A stretch of DNA of 11,007 nt from Christensenella sp. UBA767 (lineage in GTDB: Bacteria; Bacillota; Clostridia; Christensenellales; CAG-917), in NCBI GenBank assembly GCA_002297185.1, contig DBJV01000094.1:1-11007 (forward strand), written 5' to 3'. Position 1 is the first letter of the stretch, and each line of letters opens with the position of its first letter. Positions 6,452 through 11,007 of this stretch are shown piece by piece. The notes beneath the pieces are model-generated. The model did no database searches, had not been told where the DNA came from, and saw only the letters and a list, made by a program, of their open reading frames with translations. Both the position numbers and the translations under genes were made by a program.

Positions 6452-6709
6452 ATGTTTAAGAATGAAATAAAAGCAAAGTTTAGGTTGAAAGACGAGTTGT
6501 TTCCGTTTGCGCTGAATATGCTGGGACGGGGGAAACTTGTGGTTAGCGGAGTTAAAAGAGTGGTTGAGGCAAATGAGGAATTTTTGAAAATTCGGGTAGG
6601 TAATGAAAACTTAATCGTTGAGGGAAAGGGGCTTTCTATTGCCGAAATCGGAGGAGGGGACGTGTATGTCGAAGGGGAAATCCAAAGTGTCGCATTCGAA
6701 AAAGAGTAA
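6452..6709 (+). CDS. yqfC: Sporulation protein YqfC (YabP/YqfC family)
   Basis: This 85-residue protein has the size and pattern of YqfC: a short helical start with FRLKDELFPFALNMLG, then alternating beta segments ending in EGKGLSIAEIGGGDVYVEGEIQSVAFE. In Bacillus, yqfC belongs to the mother-cell sporulation regulon and sits directly before yqfD, as here; the molecular role is not settled. ATG 6452 is the only sensible start, since an in-frame TAG lies at 6434-6436 and no suitable later ATG follows. No ribosome site precedes it, in contrast to every other gene in the operon. Its last 44 bases overlap the start of yqfD. The gene is more AT-rich than dnaB or pepF. Confidence 0.85.
   Translation: MFKNEIKAKFRLKDELFPFALNMLGRGKLVVSGVKRVVEANEEFLKIRVGNENLIVEGKGLSIAEIGGGDVYVEGEIQSVAFEKE
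6650..6659 (+). promoter_or_regulatory. Ribosome binding site of yqfD inside yqfC
   Basis: GGAGGAGGGG ends 6 bases before the ATG at 6666. It lies within the yqfC coding region (encoding GGG of that protein) and selects 6666 over the upstream in-frame ATG at 6618. Confidence 0.8.
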
Positions 6710-8003
6710 AAGGAATAAAAGTATTTCCAAAACCGATAAGTTATCCGAAAATATAACGTTAGATGCACGGAAAAGCGGTGAGATAAAGGCAAATAAGAAA
6801 GAAAAATCGAAAAAGCCGAGTATATTTGCCGAATTGGTGAAACGCTTTGAATTAATAAGTGAGAAAAACCGTATTAGAATGCATAAAATATTGGCAAAGT
6901 ACGGGAAAACGCAATTTGAGATTTCGTCGAAAAGCGGTGTGAAAGCGCTTGTGGCGGTGTCAAAAATTTGCAGGGTTTTTGACGTGCAGACTTTTGATAA
7001 GGGAGTGAGATTTTGCGTCAATTCAAAACAATGCGGAAAGATTATTGCATTATTAGATAACTTATGCTATGATTATAAAATAATTAAGATAGGCGGAGTG
7101 GTGCCTTTTGCGCTGCGTTCGGTTGCGAGAGTGGGTATCGTAACGGGACTTTGCGTGGGGGTGGTTGCGCTTTCGGTTTTTGCAAATTTCGTCACGCGCG
7201 TAAGCGTGCGCTATGCAGGAAACGTCCAGCCCGACGCGGCATTAAACCTCAGGGTGTGCGACATACTAAACGAGTATGGCGTGAAAAAGGGCGCAAAGAT
7301 ATCCGCAATCAAGGCGCAAGAACTTCAAAAGGCGTTGAGTGCGCTTGACGGAGTGGCGTTTGCAAACGTGTCCGTTGACGGCTCGCACGTGGATATCGTG
7401 CTTAAAAGCGAATTGCCGAAAGAGGAGTTTGCGCAAATAGACGGCTCGTCGGTTACGGCAAGAAAGACGGCGGTGGTTACGCGCATTATCGTCGAAGGAG
7501 GCACGGCGGTCAAGAAGTACGGAGACGTGGTAAAGCCGGGAGACGTGCTGATAGACGGATACGTGCTTTACGGCGACGCAAAGATACCTGCGCAGGCAAG
7601 AGGGTTTGCGTACGGAAAGGTGTTCTATAAAAAGAGCGTGTTCTTCCCGTCCGTCGAGACGGTGAAGTCCTACGGGCAGGTCAAGACGGAAACGAGGTAC
7701 GGGATATTCGGGAAAACGCCAAAGGCTCCGAAAAGCCCGTACGAGTGTTGCGAGATAGAGACGAGCGTGAGCGAATTCGGATTTCTCGTGCCGCTCAAGA
7801 TATATAAATACACATTTAGGGAACTTATCGTGGAGCAGAGGCAAAACGCCCTTGACGAAGAGGGTATGAAACGCAAAGCGTTTTCTATGCTCGCAACGGA
7901 GTTTGAAGAGAGCGCAAAAATTCTCAACGTGTATTACGAAGTAAACAGATTAGACGGGGGCGTGGCGGTGGAAGTCATCGCCGAGGCGGAGGAATTGATA
8001 TAA
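6666..8003 (+). CDS. yqfD: Sporulation membrane protein YqfD
   Basis: The 445-residue product matches YqfD, a membrane protein of the mother-cell sporulation programme whose gene follows yqfC. Residues 1-55 form a lysine- and serine-rich, probably disordered extension (MSKGKSKVSHSKKSKRNKS...) that the roughly 400-residue Bacillus protein lacks. A cytoplasmic part (about 60-148) precedes one clear membrane span at about 154-176 (RVGIVTGLCVGVVALSVFANFV). The remainder (177-445) should lie across the membrane and has the family's GN...L....G pattern and the region around VVTRIIVEGGTAVKKYGDVVKPGDVLI. The start is set by a strong internal ribosome site. The stop TAA shares its last base with the phoH ATG (TAATG). 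The first 400 bases are AT-rich; after about 7090 the gene shifts to the GC-richer codon use of its neighbours. Confidence 0.9.
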   Translation: MSKGKSKVSHSKKSKRNKSISKTDKLSENITLDARKSGEIKANKKEKSKKPSIFAELVKRFELISEKNRIRMHKILAKYGKTQFEISSKSGVKALVAVSKICRVFDVQTFDKGVRFCVNSKQCGKIIALLDNLCYDYKIIKIGGVVPFALRSVARVGIVTGLCVGVVALSVFANFVTRVSVRYAGNVQPDAALNLRVCDILNEYGVKKGAKISAIKAQELQKALSALDGVAFANVSVDGSHVDIVLKSELPKEEFAQIDGSSVTARKTAVVTRIIVEGGTAVKKYGDVVKPGDVLIDGYVLYGDAKIPAQARGFAYGKVFYKKSVFFPSVETVKSYGQVKTETRYGIFGKTPKAPKSPYECCEIETSVSEFGFLVPLKIYKYTFRELIVEQRQNALDEEGMKRKAFSMLATEFEESAKILNVYYEVNRLDGGVAVEVIAEAEELI

Positions 8004-8989
8004 TGAAAGTGCAAAAAGAAAAGCATTTTGAAAACTACGATACGATGATGAGCGTATTCGGCGAACTTGACGAGAATATCGAAAAGATTACCGACGCTTT
8101 TGACGTGGACGTATTTGCGCTTGGATCGAGCGTGAAGATTAGCGGCGAAGAAAAGGACGTTGACGGCGCATTGAGGGCTATCGACGCAATTGAAAAGTTG
8201 TGCCGCAAACAACCGCTCAAAGCGCAGCAAGTGAGTATGATTATCGGCTATGCCAAAGCAGGCGGAGATTTTGACGTGAACGACCTTATGGGGACAGTTG
8301 CAATCACCGCAAGAGGGAAAATTATACGTCCCAAAACGCTCGGGCAAAAGAAATACGTTGACGCTATAAAGAAAAACAGTATCGTTTTCGGCGTTGGTCC
8401 TGCAGGTACGGGTAAGACGTATCTTGCCGTTGCGCTTGCCGTGTATGCGCTCAAAAACAAGGAGATTGACAAAATCATCCTTACGAGACCTGCTGTAGAG
8501 GCAGGAGAGAAATTGGGATTTTTGCCCGGAGACCTCAACGAAAAGGTGGATCCGTATCTTAGGCCGCTCTTTGACGCTCTTCAAGAGATGATGGGGCAAG
8601 AGGCGTATCTTAGGCATATAGAGAGGGGGAGCATTGAGATTGCGCCGCTTGCGTATATGAGAGGGCGCACGCTGTCAAACAGTTTTATCATTCTGGACGA
8701 GGCGCAAAACACCACCAAGGAACAGATGAAAATGTTTCTTACAAGAATGGGCGAAAACAGCCGTATCGTCGTGACGGGAGACATTACGCAAATAGACCTT
8801 CCGCACAACGTAACGAGCGGTATGGCTGACGCGCTTGAGGTGCTTAAGGACGTTGAGGGGATTGAAATCGTCCGCCTCACCGCAAAGGACGTAGTAAGGC
8901 ACGAACTCGTTACGAAAATTATTCAAGCATATGAAAAAGCGGAAAACGCAAAGAAATCCGACGCTAATTCCGCAGGAGACAGATTATGA
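8003..8989 (+). CDS. phoH: PhoH-like ATPase (YbeZ type)
   Basis: A cytoplasmic P-loop ATPase of the PhoH/YbeZ family, related to RecA-like helicase cores and linked by conserved gene order to the endoribonuclease YbeY, with which it is thought to work in RNA or ribosome maturation. At 328 residues it has the usual length. Residues 1-75 form a small KH-like RNA-binding domain. Walker A GPAGTGKT is at 132-139 (K138), followed by the family signature LTRPAVEAGEKLGFLPGDLNEKVDPYLRPL. Walker B ILDEAQN has D232 and E233, and VTGDITQIDLP is the sensor region. GGAGGA (7988-7993) lies 9 bases before the ATG. The start shares one base with the yqfD stop and the end overlaps the next gene by 4 bases (ATGA), so the genes are tightly coupled. 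Confidence 0.95.
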   Translation: MKVQKEKHFENYDTMMSVFGELDENIEKITDAFDVDVFALGSSVKISGEEKDVDGALRAIDAIEKLCRKQPLKAQQVSMIIGYAKAGGDFDVNDLMGTVAITARGKIIRPKTLGQKKYVDAIKKNSIVFGVGPAGTGKTYLAVALAVYALKNKEIDKIILTRPAVEAGEKLGFLPGDLNEKVDPYLRPLFDALQEMMGQEAYLRHIERGSIEIAPLAYMRGRTLSNSFIILDEAQNTTKEQMKMFLTRMGENSRIVVTGDITQIDLPHNVTSGMADALEVLKDVEGIEIVRLTAKDVVRHELVTKIIQAYEKAENAKKSDANSAGDRL

Positions 8990-10485
8990 TAGACGACATC
9001 AGAGACATTTCGAGAGCCGAGAAAGAAAAAGCGATTGCAAGGCGCAAATTTTCAAGGTATTTCGGTCAATGCTTTTTGGGCGCGATTATTGCCGGCGTGG
9101 GAATGATGCTGTTCGCCTTATTTATCATCGGCGATTTTATGGCGGCGTTTACCCTTGAAAACGCACTTGCAACGTCAGGACGACTGGTTACTGCCGTTGC
9201 GCTGATGATGATTTTGCTCGTGGGCATTTATCGCTACACCGAAAAGAAAGGCACAAGCACGAGAGATTTTTATCTTACCGTTATACTTATCTTGCTGACG
9301 TTTATGGCGAGTATCGGCGTGCCGCAAATTCAAGATCTCAACATCTACGCTATGCCGATTGCGCTTGCCACGCTCGTGCTTATCGAACTTATCGACAGAA
9401 GAACGGCGACTCTCGCAACTTGCACGGTGGCGGTTATGCTTACCATATCCTTTATGATAAAATCAACCGACCAAACGTATTTGCTCGAGCAAGTTATGCC
9501 TGCCATTATTTGCAACAGTTTGTGCGCGATTATCGTAAATTTCTATGAGAAAAAACACCTTACTCGCCTCAAATTCTTGCTTGTGTCCATGGTTACGCCG
9601 CTCATTATTCAGCCGCTCGTGGTTATGCTTACGCTTGCAAGCGGCGATACGAGCATGAATCTTTTGTGGAACGTGCTTAACTGCTACGGCGCAAACGTTG
9701 CCGCATCGCTCGTGTTTATGCCGCTCGTTGCGATTTTCGAAGGTATATTCAACATCGCGGACGACTTTAGACTCAACGAACTTTGTTCGCTTTCAAATCC
9801 GCTGCTTAAACGTCTCGCAAGCGAGGCTCCCGGCACGTTCAATCACTCGCTCGTGGTCGGAAACCTTGCAGAGGCTTGCGCGTCCGCTATCGGCGAAAAT
9901 CCGAATATGGCAAGATGCGCCGCGTATTATCACGATATCGGCAAATTGAAGGCTCCGATTTATTTCAGCGAAAATCAATCCTCGTACAATCCGCACGACG
10001 AACTTATCCCCGAAGTGAGCGTGAGTATGATTACGTCACACACGCTTTTCGGCGAGATTTTGGCAAAGCAAAACAGACTTCCGCAAGAGATCGTCGCAAT
10101 ATGCAGGGAACACCACGGCACGTCGCCCGTCGGATACTTCTATCGCAAGGCGTTGACGCTCAAGGAAGAGGGTGATCTTGCAGTTGACAAATACACGTAC
10201 GCAGGTCCTAAGCCGCAAACGAAAATCGCCGCTATCATTATGATTGCGGATACAATCGAGGCGGCTATGCGCGCTTATATGCCCGATACCAAAGAGGAGT
10301 TCGAGGCGCGTATTAACAAACTTGTGGATGAGAAATTGGAATTGCGCCAATTTGACGAATGCCCCATTACGATGGGGGATATCGCAACCATTAAGCGCAC
10401 GATTATCGAGGTTTTGCCGTCCATTCACCACGGCAGAATCAACTACGAGAAGAAGAACAGAGCCAACACTTTCAAAAAACAATAA
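8986..10485 (+). CDS. 7TM-HD phosphodiesterase, PgpH-like, lacking the extracytoplasmic sensor domain
   Basis: A membrane protein with a cytoplasmic HD hydrolase domain, related to PgpH, which breaks down cyclic-di-AMP. Hydrophobic spans lie at about residues 26-50, 65-83, 94-111, 118-136, 139-157, 165-187, 194-217 and 225-255 (seven or eight). The HD domain follows: H287 (FNHSL), the metal pair H316-D317 in HDIGK with the family-typical APIYFSENQ after it, H352, H376-H377 (EHHGT) and D422 (IADTIEAAMRA), all present, so the enzyme should be active. PgpH proteins are about 700 residues with a large extracytoplasmic domain between the first two spans; here that gap is only about 15 residues and the protein is 499 long. 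AGGAGA (8974-8979) lies 6 bases before the ATG, which overlaps the phoH stop. The cyclic-di-AMP substrate is inferred from the family. Confidence 0.9.
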   Translation: MIDDIRDISRAEKEKAIARRKFSRYFGQCFLGAIIAGVGMMLFALFIIGDFMAAFTLENALATSGRLVTAVALMMILLVGIYRYTEKKGTSTRDFYLTVILILLTFMASIGVPQIQDLNIYAMPIALATLVLIELIDRRTATLATCTVAVMLTISFMIKSTDQTYLLEQVMPAIICNSLCAIIVNFYEKKHLTRLKFLLVSMVTPLIIQPLVVMLTLASGDTSMNLLWNVLNCYGANVAASLVFMPLVAIFEGIFNIADDFRLNELCSLSNPLLKRLASEAPGTFNHSLVVGNLAEACASAIGENPNMARCAAYYHDIGKLKAPIYFSENQSSYNPHDELIPEVSVSMITSHTLFGEILAKQNRLPQEIVAICREHHGTSPVGYFYRKALTLKEEGDLAVDKYTYAGPKPQTKIAAIIMIADTIEAAMRAYMPDTKEEFEARINKLVDEKLELRQFDECPITMGDIATIKRTIIEVLPSIHHGRINYEKKNRANTFKKQ

Positions 10486-10503
10486 AAGGCTCAAAGCAGA
10501 ATT

Positions 10504-10980
10504 ATGATTAGAATTTCGGGTGCAAAATTCAGCGAAAAAATGCTGATAAAGAGAGTGGAAAGAGCGTGTTTCAAACATTTGAAACAGCAGGATATTTTTG
10601 TGACGGATATCACGATCGTCGATCAAAATACCATTCGCGACCTCAATAGAGAGGCGAGGGGTGTGGATAAGGTCACGGACGTGTTGAGTTTTCCGTGCTT
10701 TGCGCCGCTGGATTTGCCTGTGTATAAAGAGGACTTTTCACCCTGCGATTTTGACGGGAAAAGGGTTATGCTCGGCTCTATCATGATTTGTAGGCAAAGG
10801 GCGGAAGAACAGGCGAAAGAATACGGACACTCGTATGCGAGGGAACTGGGCTTTTTGGCATGCCACGGCTTTTTGCACATTCTCGGATTTGACCATATAG
10901 AGCCTGAGGATGAAAAAGTGATGATTGGACACCAAAAAGAGATTATGAAGATGGTGAACTTGAAGAGAAACGAAAATTAA
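10504..10980 (+). CDS. ybeY: Endoribonuclease / rRNA maturation factor YbeY
   Basis: A zinc-dependent single-strand endoribonuclease needed for 16S rRNA 3' end maturation and ribosome quality control. The 158 residues are the normal length. The signature H-x3-H-x5-H motif is present as HGFLHILGFDH, with zinc ligands H121, H125 and H131. The upstream RGVDKVTDVLSFP (near residues 52-64) and LGSIMICRQRAEEQAKEYGHS are family hallmarks. The gene follows the PgpH-like gene by 18 bases. The only ribosome site candidate is AAAAGG at 10484-10489, 14 bases upstream, which is far; translation may rely on coupling to the gene before it. phoH and ybeY are usual neighbours; here the HD gene is placed between them, a common arrangement in Clostridia and Bacilli. 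The stop lies inside a small palindrome. Confidence 0.95.
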   Translation: MIRISGAKFSEKMLIKRVERACFKHLKQQDIFVTDITIVDQNTIRDLNREARGVDKVTDVLSFPCFAPLDLPVYKEDFSPCDFDGKRVMLGSIMICRQRAEEQAKEYGHSYARELGFLACHGFLHILGFDHIEPEDEKVMIGHQKEIMKMVNLKRNEN

Positions 10981-10988
10981 TAATTTTC
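10972..10988. repeat. 17-base AT-rich palindrome at the ybeY stop
   Basis: GAAAATTA-A-TAATTTTC is perfectly self-complementary around one central base and includes the ybeY TAA (10978-10980). It is too AT-rich, and its loop too short, to be a convincing terminator, and the operon may continue past the window edge. Confidence 0.6.
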
Positions 10989-11007
10989 TTTGCGCCGAAT
11001 GCTAAAC

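Overview
The window looks like chromosomal DNA from a spore-forming (or formerly spore-forming) low-to-mid GC Bacillota, most likely an uncultured Clostridia lineage. The evidence is strong AAAGGAG-type ribosome sites, the sporulation genes yqfC and yqfD placed directly before phoH, a 7TM-HD phosphodiesterase gene and ybeY (a classic Firmicutes order), and a DUF1846 gene beside an oligoendopeptidase F gene. Lineage below class level is a guess. All eight recognisable genes lie on the + strand. No phage, transposase, CRISPR, tRNA or rRNA gene was recognised.

Layout. Positions 1-134 are unassigned. Positions 135-256 hold an array of five different small hairpins; four exact copies of the octamer ATATCACT follow hairpins 1 to 4. 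A DUF1846 gene (278-1765) and a pepF-type M3 metallopeptidase gene (1855-3639) follow. Next come a predicted lipoprotein of unknown function (3664-4305) and the replicative helicase gene dnaB (4278-5909), which overlap by 28 bases. A 542-base gap (5910-6451) carries no gene. It is filled with a 128-base imperfect palindrome that contains the dnaB stop codon, a second palindromic repeat, a foldable segment and a 7-base tandem repeat. The right half is one compact operon: yqfC, yqfD, phoH, a pgpH-like HD gene and ybeY. The first four overlap each other by 1 to 44 bases, which suggests translational coupling.

How the genes fit together. The right-hand operon links sporulation factors (YqfC/YqfD) to RNA and ribosome quality control (PhoH-like ATPase, YbeY) and to second-messenger turnover (7TM-HD protein, presumably cyclic-di-AMP). 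The left-hand genes are housekeeping: peptide breakdown and DNA unwinding.

Most interesting points: (1) DnaB has an acidic C-terminal tail of about 100 residues that ends in DDDMPF and carries two more DMPF motifs. This closely resembles the protein-binding C-terminal tip of single-stranded DNA-binding protein (SSB). (2) The hairpin/ATATCACT array upstream of the DUF1846 gene varies in stem sequence but keeps perfect pairing, which suggests selection or a copying mechanism acting on structure. (3) The PgpH-like protein lacks the large extracytoplasmic sensor domain of its family. (4) The gap between dnaB and yqfC holds several distinct palindromic elements.
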